Assembly: GCA_965203835.1 (NCBI GenBank)
Contig: OZ241919.1
Span: 1,860,001-1,924,000 of the forward strand
Direction of reading: 5' to 3'
Origin: CBDCFV01 sp965203835
GTDB lineage: Bacteria; Chloroflexota; Dehalococcoidia; Lucifugimonadales; UBA3495
DNA length: 64,000 bases
The notes below the pieces were generated by a model. The model saw only the letters and a program-made list of their open reading frames with translations, was not told the origin of the DNA and searched no databases. Below are positions 1-8,123 of the stretch, piece by piece. Position 1 is the first letter of the stretch; each line of letters opens with the position of its first letter. Both the position numbers and the translations under genes were made by a program.

Positions 1-671
1 AAGCCTACGCCGATTACAATGACGTGATGGTCATGGTCGAGTCCATGGTTTCCACGGTCGCCCGCGAAGTGTTGGGCACAGCCCAGGTACAGTACGGCGA
101 GCACCTGATCGATTTCTCCCCTCCGTGGCGGCGAGTCCAACTCAGGGAGGAACTGCATCAACGGAGCGGCATCGACATAGACGATTACCCAGACGAAGCT
201 TCGTTGACCCGCCGTATCCACGACCTGGGGCTGCCGGTCGGCGTCAGGGAGTCCCGCGGAAGGTTAATCGACAAGCTTATCTCTACCTATGTCGAACCCA
301 ACCTTATACAGCCGACCTTCCTGCTGGACTACCCCGAGGACATGTCGCCCTTGGCCAAGTCCAAGCCCGGCGCACCCGGATATGTGGAGCGTTTCGAGGG
401 GTTCGCCGCAGGAATGGAGATCGCCAATTCCTACACCGAACTGAACGACCCGGCGGTGCAGCGCGCCCGGTTTGAAGCGCAGGAAGATATACGGCAAGCG
501 TTCCAGGACGACGAGGTGGACCGCTTGGACGAAGACTTCCTTCTGGCCATGGAGTACGGAATGCCGCCCACCGGTGGCCTTGGCATGGGGATAGACCGTT
601 TGGTGATGCTTCTGGCCGGCCAGACTTCCATACGCGACGTGGTGCTTTTCCCGCAGATGAGGACATTGTAG
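1..671 (+). CDS. lysS: Lysyl-tRNA synthetase, class II, C-terminal part (partial)
   Basis: The gene enters from the left edge; the reading frame runs from base 3. It charges tRNA-Lys in the cytoplasm. The visible 220 or so residues hold the class II catalytic end: an AYADYNDVMVM segment near the edge, and the closing motif 3 region with PPTGGLGMGIDRL followed by SIRDVVLFPQMR at the very C-terminus, which is the usual ending of bacterial LysRS. The N-terminal OB-fold and motifs 1 and 2 lie outside the window. serS follows 95 bases downstream, separated by a compound interspersed repeat, so the two synthetase genes may be cotranscribed. Identity is firm from the motif 3 context. Confidence 0.95.
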   Translation, partial: AYADYNDVMVMVESMVSTVAREVLGTAQVQYGEHLIDFSPPWRRVQLREELHQRSGIDIDDYPDEASLTRRIHDLGLPVGVRESRGRLIDKLISTYVEPNLIQPTFLLDYPEDMSPLAKSKPGAPGYVERFEGFAAGMEIANSYTELNDPAVQRARFEAQEDIRQAFQDDEVDRLDEDFLLAMEYGMPPTGGLGMGIDRLVMLLAGQTSIRDVVLFPQMRTL

Positions 672-693
672 AATACACCCGCGTCCTACCCGC

Positions 694-743
694 CCTCCCG
701 GCAAGGAACGGCACCCACGCGCAGGCGCGGGCGGGAATCCAAA
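694..743. repeat. Interspersed palindromic repeat, compound form
   Basis: The gap between lysS and serS carries a copy with the layout ACGGCACCCACGCGCAGG followed by GGCGGGAATCCA. The same compound layout recurs near 60750 and 57840. The left arm is degenerate. Confidence 0.7.
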
Positions 744-766
744 GCACAGGTTGAAATTCCCCAGCC

Positions 767-2044
767 ATGCTATCTATAGAACTTATACGCCGGGACCCTG
801 ACTTTGTGCGGAAGTCCTTGGAGTCCCGCGGTGAAGAGGACTCCTTGGCCGAACTCCTGGAGCTGGACGCCAAGTGGCGGACGGCGGTGACCGAGGGGGA
901 CAATCTCAGGTCTTACCGGAACCAGGTCAACCGCGAGGTGGGCCAAGCGCGGCGGTCCGGTGAAGAAGTCAGTGAAGAGACCATCCGGGAAATGCGCCGC
1001 GTTGGAGAGCGGGTCGCCGAGCTGGAGCAGGAGGCGCGCAGTCTCGAACAGCAGACCAACCGTATCCTGCTCAGCCTGCCCAACATTCCCCTTGACGACG
1101 TACCCTCCGGTCTTGATGAGGAGGGGAACCTCGTCGTGCGGAGTTGGGGGGATATCAAGTCATTTGACTTTGAACCTCTGCCCCACTGGGACCTGGCGGA
1201 GCGGCTGGGTCTTATCGACTTCCAGCGGGGGGTCAAGATTTCCGGCAGCCGCTTTTACACCATGATGGGGGCCGGGGCTAGGCTGGAACGGGCCCTCATC
1301 GGCTGGATGCTGGACCTTCATACCCGTGAACACGGCTATACCGAGTTGACTCTCCCGTTCGTGGTCAAAGAAGAGACCATGGAAGGGTCGGGCAACCTTC
1401 CCAAGTTCCGTGACAATCTCTACCACGACGACGAGGACGACCTGTGGCTCATACCCACTGCGGAAGTCCCCATTACCGGCCTGCACCGGGATGAGGTGAT
1501 CCCCGTGGGCGAGCTGCCCTACTACTACGTTGCCCACACCCCATGCTTCCGCCGGGAGAAAGCCGCGGCGGGGCGGGACACCAGGGGCATCAAGCGGGTC
1601 CACCAGTTCAACAAGGTGGAGATGTACAAGCTGGTTGAGCCCGAGACTTCCCGTGACGAACTGGAGAAGCTTCTGGGTAACGCCGAGGAGGTGTGCCAGC
1701 GGCTGGACCTACCCTACCGTGTATTGAGCCTGTGCGCCGGCGACATGGGTTTCGCCTCTGCCAAGTCCTACGACATCGAGGTATGGGCCGCCGGTTGCAA
1801 CGAATGGCTGGAGGTAAGCTCCTGTTCCAACTGCACCGACTTCCAAGCCCGTCGGGCCCGCATTCGTTACCGGTCCGGACAGGGCGGGCGTCCTCAATTG
1901 GTACATACCCTCAACGGTTCCGGCTTGGCCTTGCCTCGGGTAATCATCGCCATACTGGAGAACTACCAGCAGCCCGACGGGTCGGTGGTCATACCAGAGG
2001 TGCTCCGCCCTTATACCGGGTTCGACGTTATACAAGCTTCGTAG
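767..2044 (+). CDS. serS: Serine--tRNA ligase
   Basis: Cytoplasmic class II synthetase that charges tRNA-Ser and tRNA-Sec. The 425 residues match the usual bacterial length. An N-terminal coiled-coil arm (about residues 1-105, rich in Glu, Arg and Leu) precedes the catalytic domain. Visible motifs are FVVKEETMEGSGNLPKF, the motif 2 stretch TPCFRREKAAAGRDTRG, the serine-site segment EVSSCSNCTDFQARR, and motif 3 with LALPRVIIAILENYQ. The ATG at 767 is the first start with the full tRNA-binding arm. No clear stem-loop follows the gene on the plus strand; the hairpin near 2105 is oriented for the convergent gene. Confidence 0.98.
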   Translation: MLSIELIRRDPDFVRKSLESRGEEDSLAELLELDAKWRTAVTEGDNLRSYRNQVNREVGQARRSGEEVSEETIREMRRVGERVAELEQEARSLEQQTNRILLSLPNIPLDDVPSGLDEEGNLVVRSWGDIKSFDFEPLPHWDLAERLGLIDFQRGVKISGSRFYTMMGAGARLERALIGWMLDLHTREHGYTELTLPFVVKEETMEGSGNLPKFRDNLYHDDEDDLWLIPTAEVPITGLHRDEVIPVGELPYYYVAHTPCFRREKAAAGRDTRGIKRVHQFNKVEMYKLVEPETSRDELEKLLGNAEEVCQRLDLPYRVLSLCAGDMGFASAKSYDIEVWAAGCNEWLEVSSCSNCTDFQARRARIRYRSGQGGRPQLVHTLNGSGLALPRVIIAILENYQQPDGSVVIPEVLRPYTGFDVIQAS

Positions 2045-2093
2045 CGACAGTGGCCCAACCTTTGTTAAGAACCAGAGTAGGCCGAGCGAACGG

Positions 2094-2124
2094 CAAAAGA
2101 AAAAGCCCTGCTAACCAACAGGGC
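2094..2124 (-). terminator. Rho-independent terminator for the 2143-2535 gene
   Basis: Read on the minus strand, a GCCCTG/CAGGGC stem (2119-2124 with 2105-2110, 8-base loop) is followed by a T-rich run with one C and another T-run (2094-2104). It lies 19 bases past the stop of the minus-strand gene and between convergent genes. Confidence 0.8.
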
Positions 2125-2142
2125 CTGAGCAGTACGAGGGTG

Positions 2143-2535
2143 TTAAGATTTCGCCGGTTTCCAGCCTTCGGCTTTTAGTCGCTCAATGGCTTGCTCCAAG
2201 CTTTCTCCGTTCCGTTTCTGTCTGTCGGCTTCAAGCGCCAGAGCTATACCTCGTTCCATTTGTTTGTTATCGAAATACTCCTTTACCTTCCAAGCCAAAA
2301 CCACGACCATAACCCCCAATTCCAGCGTTGCGAAAAACGCGGTGTAAAATAGAATGCCTATTGACGCGAAGTTTGCTAACGCCTCTAAATACGATTGGTC
2401 ATTCCGTACTTCGCCGCCCCAATAATGAGTCAAGACAAGAGTTACGAGCAGGGAACCTATCGGAGTTGCGATTGCTTGAAATCGAAGCCAATGGTCTGAC
2501 CACCACTTCCAGCAGAAACCTATCCAACCGAACAA
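2143..2535 (-). CDS. Small membrane protein of unknown function
   Basis: I do not recognise a named family. The 130-residue product has a Trp-rich N-terminus, two hydrophobic segments (about residues 18-38 and 52-80) and a charged, helical C-terminal tail ending in ESLEQAIERLKAEGWKPAK. This two-helix-plus-charged-tail layout resembles the protein at 25128-25574, although I see no convincing sequence match. It stands alone, convergent to serS, with its own terminator. Codon usage is more AT-rich than in the flanking genes, which fits accessory DNA. The ATG at 2535 gives the full first hydrophobic segment. Confidence 0.6.
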   Translation of the reverse strand: MFGWIGFCWKWWSDHWLRFQAIATPIGSLLVTLVLTHYWGGEVRNDQSYLEALANFASIGILFYTAFFATLELGVMVVVLAWKVKEYFDNKQMERGIALALEADRQKRNGESLEQAIERLKAEGWKPAKS

Positions 2536-2704
2536 TTGCGCCTATCCGTCTATACCATATATAGGCTAGACACCCTAACGTTATGGAGTTATCAGGGGAT
2601 TGTCAATACTTGATAAACCGAGGGGGAGCGTTCCGATTTAGGTGGTCCGATAGGGGCGAGCACGATTATGGAGCAAGACCACTCTCGCCTGGTGGACACA
2701 AAGA

Positions 2705-2710
2705 TATAAT
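2705..2710 (+). promoter_or_regulatory. Candidate -10 box upstream of the PaREP1-like gene
   Basis: A TATAAT hexamer lies 25 bases before the ATG at 2736. I could not find a convincing -35 box at the right distance. Confidence 0.4.
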
Positions 2711-2735
2711 TCCCTTAGATTGATTCGGAGAAACC

Positions 2736-3119
2736 ATGACAACCAAGCGAAGCAAGACGGTAGAAGAGCATGTCCAGGCGGCTCTGGACTTTCTGGACCA
2801 TTCGGACCGGGAGTTCGAATCCGGGGACATTATGCAGGGTTCGGAAAAGCTATGGGGGGCTGCGTCACATGCAGTCATGGCGGCGGCCAAGAAGAGAGGG
2901 TGGCGCTTCAGCAAGTACAACGCTCGCGAGGTCGTAGCGGACAGGATCGCTGAAGAATACAATGACACCTTTTTGGCTTCGGGTCTTTCGATAGCCCAAA
3001 AATTTCACGCCAACTTCTACCACGACACTATGGAAGACAACGAGATTACACGGGACCGTCCGCTGGTGCACGACTTTGTTCACAGGATAATAGCTATTGC
3101 GGAGGAACCCGCTCCGTAG
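2736..3119 (+). CDS. PaREP1/HEPN-like small helical protein
   Basis: This 127-residue, all-helical protein has the pattern of PaREP1-type and HEPN-related proteins: an amphipathic helix with FESGDIMQGSEKLWGAASHAVMAAAKKRG (residues roughly 28-55) followed by a second helical half ending in a conserved His-containing helix. Such proteins are often found near nucleotidyltransferases or in toxin-antitoxin loci, but none is adjacent here, so the role is unknown. An SD-like CGGAG lies 8 bases before the ATG. A distant relative with the same GDVRDAAEKAWCAARRA pattern is encoded at 35915-36301. The family call is moderate; the reading frame is secure. Confidence 0.65.
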   Translation: MTTKRSKTVEEHVQAALDFLDHSDREFESGDIMQGSEKLWGAASHAVMAAAKKRGWRFSKYNAREVVADRIAEEYNDTFLASGLSIAQKFHANFYHDTMEDNEITRDRPLVHDFVHRIIAIAEEPAP

Positions 3120-3164
3120 TCTAAAATAGCGGACATTGGAATTTTCAGGTCAAGGAGTAGAGCC

Positions 3165-3977
3165 ATGTCCGGCATATGGCCCGGTAACACCCAGTGCGTA
3201 GCGATGCTGGGATTCGACGTGGACGGCGTTTCCTCTTGGCTCAACCGCAACCCCGACCACGCGAACCTGCCCAGCCTCATGTCCATGGCCGAGTACGGCC
3301 CTAGCGTGGCCACGCCTCGGATTCTCGACCTGCTGGACAGCCATTCCATCAAGGCCAGCTTCTATATTCCCGGCTATGTCGCCGAGAATCACGTGGGCCT
3401 TGTTGAAGACATTGCCCGGCGTGGACACGAAATCGCCCACCACGGCTACATGCACGAGCCGCCGGCCACGCTGACGCCGGAGCAGGAAGAGGAGGTACTG
3501 CACAAGGGTATCTCCATTCTCAAGGGAATCACCGGAGAAGCTCCGAGGGGCTACCGTTCGCCTAGCTGGGAACTCAGCGAGAAGTCCGTGGAACTCCTGG
3601 CGTCCCACGATTTCCTGTACGACAGCAGCCTGATGGGCGACGACGCCCCCTACGTCCTGAACCCCGACACACCCCAGCGTTTGGTAGAGATTCCCATCCA
3701 CTGGCTGCTGGACGATGCCCCCAACTTCGTATACGCGCCGACAGCCGGCCGACTTGGCCCCATGCGCAACCCCGACGAGGTCTACGGCACCTGGGTCTCC
3801 GAGTTCGAGGGGCTTTACCACTACGGCCGCGCTTTCACCCTGACCATGCACCCCCAATACATCGGCCGTCCCGGAAGGCTGATGATGCTGGACCGGCTGA
3901 TCCGTCACATCCGCGGCTTCCCTAACGTGGAATTCATGCGCGGGATAGATGTGGCCGAGATGTGGGGCAACCGTTAG
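3165..3977 (+). CDS. Polysaccharide deacetylase family (NodB-like) protein
   Basis: A metal-dependent amide deacetylase of the NodB/PuuE fold. The 270-residue product starts with MLGFDVDG (the first-Asp motif), has SFYIPGYVAEN, then GHEIAHHGYMHEP (the metal-binding His pair), and RSPSWELSEKS later. No signal peptide is visible, so it is probably cytoplasmic, like PuuE or peptidoglycan deacetylase relatives that act on small molecules. AGGAG lies 8 bases before the ATG at 3165. The next gene follows 69 bases downstream on the same strand, and this gene could be the first of the 4047-13430 cluster. The substrate cannot be read from the sequence. Confidence 0.88.
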   Translation: MSGIWPGNTQCVAMLGFDVDGVSSWLNRNPDHANLPSLMSMAEYGPSVATPRILDLLDSHSIKASFYIPGYVAENHVGLVEDIARRGHEIAHHGYMHEPPATLTPEQEEEVLHKGISILKGITGEAPRGYRSPSWELSEKSVELLASHDFLYDSSLMGDDAPYVLNPDTPQRLVEIPIHWLLDDAPNFVYAPTAGRLGPMRNPDEVYGTWVSEFEGLYHYGRAFTLTMHPQYIGRPGRLMMLDRLIRHIRGFPNVEFMRGIDVAEMWGNR

Positions 3978-4046
3978 CTGATGACCGGCGTCCGGCGTCA
4001 GGCCGGATCTGTTTGACCACCGGCTACTACCCGTTGGAGCGCCTTC

Positions 4047-5495
4047 TTGTTCCTTTCTGAAATTGAACTCTTCATCCCCAAGGCGCTTGCCGGCGTTCGC
4101 CCCCTTTCCCGTCTTTCCCGCCTTCGCGGGAAACCCACCGGGGGCGGGCTTCTGGACTGGCTGGACTGGAATGTGCGTGAACGCCTCCCGGAAGGCGCAG
4201 CGGCGGTAAGGCTGGCGGTCACCGAGTCCGGCGGCTCCGGTTACAAGTGTGAGGTAACTATTGCCCAAGGACCGTTCCCGGCCCCTGCGAATGCGGGGAT
4301 GACGTCTCTCTCCGTGAAGACGGGGGGCCGCGTGTTGTCCCCGAATTCCATTTTTGAGCTTAAAAAACGGCGATGGGAGAACACCGGCGAGTTCAACGCG
4401 GCCCTGCTGGTGCCGACCGGAATAGGAGCGGCCATCGGGGGGCACGCCGGAGACGCAACGCCCGTAGCCCAATTGCTGGCCTCGGTCTGCGATCGCTTGA
4501 TAACCCACCCCAACGTGGTCAACGCCTCGGACATCAACGAGCTTCCGGGAAACGGTCTCTATGTGGAAGGCAGCGTCCTGTGCCGGTTGTTGATGGGCGT
4601 CGTGGGCCTGAAGCCGGTAAGGGCTAACCGGGTGCTGGCGCTGGTTAACTCCCATCCGGACCCGCTCTTTCCCGAAATGGCCATAAACGCCGTCAACGCC
4701 GCCCGCGCCACCTACGGGCTGGACTGCCCGCGGGCGGTCGTGCTCGACCCGCCGCTTATCATGCAGTCCGAGTACACCGGATCCGCACGAGCGGCGGGCA
4801 GCGTCCAAAACCTGGATCATCTGTTGAGTGTTCTCGAAGAGCATCGAGGTGAGTACGACGCCGTGGCCGTTTCGTCGGTCATCAACGTGCCCTTCCACTA
4901 TCATGCAGACTACTTCGGCAGCGACGGTGGCATGGTCAACCCTTGGGGCGGTGTGGAGTCCATGTTGACCCATACCATCTCCACAATGTACAACGTGCCG
5001 TCGGCCCACTCTCCCATGCTGGAGTCCCAAGCCGCGTTGGAAGTGGATACGGGGGTGGTGGACCCCCGCTTGGCTGCGGAAGCCGTTTCCATGACCTTCT
5101 TCCAGTCCGTGCTCAAGGGACTTCAAAGAAGCCCACGCATCGTCACCGATGAGGACGCGATGCGGGACTCCGGCGTATTGACCGTGTCCGACGTATCCTG
5201 CATGGTCATTCCCGACGGTTGCTTGGGCATACCCACCCTGGCCGCGCTGGAGCAGGGCATCCCGGTCATAGCGGTGCGGGAAAACAGCAACCTTATGAAA
5301 AACAATCTTGCCGAACTGCCTTGGCGGCGCGGCCAGTTCATCCCGGTGGACAACTACTGGGAGGCCGCCGGAGTGATGGCGGCGCTGAAGGCGGGCATAG
5401 ACCCGGCATCAGTGCGGAGGCCCATTCCATCTGTAGAAGTCGAAAGGTCAAGAGGGGATGTGGGAATCGGCGTCGGGAAAGCGGTGGAGCTATGA
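4047..5495 (+). CDS. DUF3326 domain protein with repeat-derived N-terminal extension
   Basis: The conserved part begins near residue 110 with LLVPTGIGAAIGGHAGDATP, followed by the CDRLITHPNVVNAS and LYVEGSVLC segments typical of DUF3326, a family best known from cyanobacteria and without an established reaction. About 110 residues precede it, which is unusual. Two stretches of this extension (RLSRLRGKPTGGG near residue 25 and PAPANAGMTS near 80) are translations of the genome's interspersed repeat. The start at TTG 4047 is supported by GGAG 9 bases upstream, but an internal start (for example the GTG near 4173) is possible. Its TGA overlaps the ATG of the next gene by four bases, so translation is coupled. 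Function unknown; I infer a link to the downstream decarboxylase and SecA paralogue. Confidence 0.75.
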   Translation: MFLSEIELFIPKALAGVRPLSRLSRLRGKPTGGGLLDWLDWNVRERLPEGAAAVRLAVTESGGSGYKCEVTIAQGPFPAPANAGMTSLSVKTGGRVLSPNSIFELKKRRWENTGEFNAALLVPTGIGAAIGGHAGDATPVAQLLASVCDRLITHPNVVNASDINELPGNGLYVEGSVLCRLLMGVVGLKPVRANRVLALVNSHPDPLFPEMAINAVNAARATYGLDCPRAVVLDPPLIMQSEYTGSARAAGSVQNLDHLLSVLEEHRGEYDAVAVSSVINVPFHYHADYFGSDGGMVNPWGGVESMLTHTISTMYNVPSAHSPMLESQAALEVDTGVVDPRLAAEAVSMTFFQSVLKGLQRSPRIVTDEDAMRDSGVLTVSDVSCMVIPDGCLGIPTLAALEQGIPVIAVRENSNLMKNNLAELPWRRGQFIPVDNYWEAAGVMAALKAGIDPASVRRPIPSVEVERSRGDVGIGVGKAVEL

Positions 5496-6739
5496 CCTCC
5501 TGGCAGCTTGACCCTCGCCTTCGTGGGGGTGACGTGAGAGCGGCGCGGTCCGTGTCCTTGGACGACCCTTGCGAGTTTCCTGAGGGCTTGCACTCGATTG
5601 ACAGTCCGGCGTTCGTTTACGACGAAACGGTTATTCAATATCTGCTCTCCCTGGGAGATACACTGCGGCGGGATGCCGGTTGCCGGTTGCTGTTCGCCAT
5701 CAAGTCCTTTTCCTTCATTGACGCGCTGAAGCTCATGGCGCCTCGATTGGACGGGTTCGCCGTAAGTTCCCCCTTCGAAGCCCGCCTCGCCCGCAGCGCC
5801 GCCGCCGGTGGCTCGATTCACATCACCACGCCGGGGATGAGGCCGGACGAAATAGACGAAATCGCAGACGTGTGCGACTACATATCCTTCAACTCCCTGA
5901 CCCACTGGGACATGTACAAGGACCGGGTGGCGGGCCGGGCCGGTTGCGGCATCCGGGTCAACCCGCAACTTTCCTTCGCCGACGACCGGCGGTACGACCC
6001 TTGCCGCCCCCATTCCAAGTTGGGAGTCCCTTTGGCGGACTTAGCACCCGCGTTCAAGGAAGCTCCCCAACGCTTCTCCGGACTCCAGGGCATCCTGTTC
6101 CATTCCAATTGCGATTCGACCGATTTCAGCGAACTGCTCTCTACCGTGCGGCGCGTTTGCGCCCAAGCCGCGCCTGTTCTGTCCGGGCTGGAGTGGGTCA
6201 ACCTGGGTGGAGGATACCTTTTCGAGGAAGCTTCCAATTATGGGGACTTGATAAAGGCCGTAGACTTGCTCAAGTCCAAGGCCGATGTGGAAGTGTTTTT
6301 CGAGCCAGGTTCTGCCTTGGTGCGTTCCGCCGGGTACATCGTTTCCACTGTGTTGGACGTATTCCCCAGTGGGGAGGCCAACATAGCGGTGCTGGATACG
6401 ACGGTGAACCACATGCCGGAGGTTTTCGAGTATGGCTTTCAACCCGACGTGGTCGGCGACTGCGACGATGGGCCTCACGAGTACCTTCTCGCGGGAGCTA
6501 CCTGCCTCGCCGGAGATATTTTCGGTTCCTATGGCTTCGACCACTCGCTCCAAGTCGGCGACAAGGTTCTTTTCAACAACGCCGGTTCCTACACCCTCAC
6601 CAAGGCCCATGTGTTCAACGGCGTCGGCCTTCCATCCGTCTACTCCTTGACCGCCCAAGGCGAGTTGGTGCTCAAGAGCCGTTACACCTTCGACCAGTAC
6701 GCCGCCCGCTGGGGGGCCGGACCCTTTGCAACATCCTGA
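5492..6739 (+). CDS. Carboxynorspermidine decarboxylase-like PLP enzyme
   Basis: A fold type III PLP decarboxylase of the NspC/LysA group, 415 residues from the ATG overlapping the previous stop. The PLP lysine is K71 in FAIKSF; H204 (FHSNCDS), the glycine loop GGG at 239-241, E271 in FFEPGSALVRSAGY, and the distal active-site C338 with D342 (TCLAGDIFGSYG) are all in place. These are the NspC-type features rather than those of diaminopimelate decarboxylase, a clear copy of which sits at 25607. NspC makes norspermidine or spermidine from the carboxy form using carboxyspermidine dehydrogenase, which I do not see here. The N-terminal LDPRLRGGD is repeat-derived. The 14-base overlap with the next gene indicates a shared operon. 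Confidence 0.85.
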   Translation: MTSWQLDPRLRGGDVRAARSVSLDDPCEFPEGLHSIDSPAFVYDETVIQYLLSLGDTLRRDAGCRLLFAIKSFSFIDALKLMAPRLDGFAVSSPFEARLARSAAAGGSIHITTPGMRPDEIDEIADVCDYISFNSLTHWDMYKDRVAGRAGCGIRVNPQLSFADDRRYDPCRPHSKLGVPLADLAPAFKEAPQRFSGLQGILFHSNCDSTDFSELLSTVRRVCAQAAPVLSGLEWVNLGGGYLFEEASNYGDLIKAVDLLKSKADVEVFFEPGSALVRSAGYIVSTVLDVFPSGEANIAVLDTTVNHMPEVFEYGFQPDVVGDCDDGPHEYLLAGATCLAGDIFGSYGFDHSLQVGDKVLFNNAGSYTLTKAHVFNGVGLPSVYSLTAQGELVLKSRYTFDQYAARWGAGPFATS

Positions 6740-8123
6740 GCCGGACGCGCTGATTCTCCAGCTATCGGACCTGGTCTCCACCAGGAAGTGCGCCATGCGC
6801 ATCGACGCCGGCGAAGGAGGCGGGACCCTCGGCTGCCTGCTGGACAAGTACGTCAAACACGCTCCCATACAGGACTTGATCCGGGACTCCCGGATCACAT
6901 CGAACTCTGCCGACTCCCTGTTTGCCATTCAAGACCTGCTTTACGCCAGTTCCGACAGTGGCAGGCTGTTGGACATGTTCTCCGGCGTAGAGTTCAAGCA
7001 GGGCGACAGAATGATCGAACCGGAGGAGGCGCCTGAACGCCAGTTGGCGTCGGTGGACGGCCGGGATGTCTGGGTGATAGACGTGGCCATCGACCGGACC
7101 AACTGTGATTACGACCGCAACTGGACCGGGTTTCACGCCCGCAAGTGGCTGAAAGACCCGGACAGGTACGCCGGGTTCGTGCAAGACACCTTGGCCGAGT
7201 CCCTTGGCTCTGTAGAGGCCGAATCCGTCCTGGAGATGGACTCAACCGCGAAGAAGCTGGCCCTGGTGGAAGCCTTGGGTAGAAGAGTCTGGAAAAGCCA
7301 GTTCGAGAACTATTCCCGGTTCGTGGGCAGGAAGCTGGTCTACAAGTCGGGTGACGAGACCATCGACAACATCATGGAAGGCGCGGGCGCGATATGCTCC
7401 GAAAAAGTGCAGGCGCTCAAATTTCTCACCGACCACTACGGTCTCACGTCCGAATACGTCATCGCGGGCGGCAACGCCGCAGGCCCGGCGCCGGTGGAGA
7501 AACTGAGAGAACTGCTGGTTACCTTCGATTTCCGGTTCGCCAAGCGGTACATGCGGTTTTGGCAGCATACCGCTCTGCTGTATGATGTTGACGGGGTTCG
7601 GGTGCTGGTGGACGCTACCAACGGCAACATCCCTTTCCTGTTCCTGCGAGACCGGGAAGCTGAGCGAGTGTTGGGGCATAGGGACAAGCAACCGGTAACC
7701 GTCAAGATGATAGAGTCGGAAGAGGACTTCTACTATCATCGGGTGCCTCAAGACATACCGGAAAACCTTTTCTTTGCCCTGGAGGGGTGGATGCCCTACA
7801 CCGACCTGATGCAGGTCTTCGACAACGAGTTGGGGTTGTACCTGTCGGGCGATTTCTACGTGACCCCCATTCCGTTCACGACGGAGCGTGAGTTCGAACG
7901 GGACAGGCGGGAATATGAGAGAGTTGCACGCCGCTCCGGGCTGGAGTGCTCCGTCACCCGTGAGTGGGACTTGGACTCTCCATTGGGATCTCAATTCGCA
8001 AAGGCGGAACCCTTTGTCAGCGAACACGTACTGGCCGCGGAAAGCCACCTGCTGGCCAGGTTGGACGAGTGTGAAGGCGCCACTCACCAGTCCGGCTTGG
8101 TGATAATGAGGCTGAAGAATTGA
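6726..8123 (+). CDS. Transglutaminase-like protein, unknown function
   Basis: I do not know this family by name, but a transglutaminase-like core is visible: C224 opens a helix (AICSEKVQALKFL), H281 starts a strand (WQHTALLYDVDG) and D296 closes the next one (VLVDATNG). A spacing of 57 and 15 residues and the His-strand-turn-Asp pattern are typical of this fold. The 220-residue N-terminal and 160-residue C-terminal regions match nothing I recognise. No signal peptide or TM segment is seen, so it is likely cytoplasmic. The TTG at 6726 overlaps the decarboxylase stop; the ATG at 6795 with AGGAAG before it is an alternative. Its end overlaps the SecA paralogue start by four bases. A peptidase, cross-linking or amine-transfer activity is possible. 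Confidence 0.65.
   Translation: MQHPEPDALILQLSDLVSTRKCAMRIDAGEGGGTLGCLLDKYVKHAPIQDLIRDSRITSNSADSLFAIQDLLYASSDSGRLLDMFSGVEFKQGDRMIEPEEAPERQLASVDGRDVWVIDVAIDRTNCDYDRNWTGFHARKWLKDPDRYAGFVQDTLAESLGSVEAESVLEMDSTAKKLALVEALGRRVWKSQFENYSRFVGRKLVYKSGDETIDNIMEGAGAICSEKVQALKFLTDHYGLTSEYVIAGGNAAGPAPVEKLRELLVTFDFRFAKRYMRFWQHTALLYDVDGVRVLVDATNGNIPFLFLRDREAERVLGHRDKQPVTVKMIESEEDFYYHRVPQDIPENLFFALEGWMPYTDLMQVFDNELGLYLSGDFYVTPIPFTTEREFERDRREYERVARRSGLECSVTREWDLDSPLGSQFAKAEPFVSEHVLAAESHLLARLDECEGATHQSGLVIMRLKN

Noticed and set aside
3150..5126. A 658-codon open frame on the minus strand
   Set aside because: It lies antisense to the deacetylase and DUF3326 genes, which have clear family motifs, and its protein has no recognisable features; high GC creates long shadow frames.
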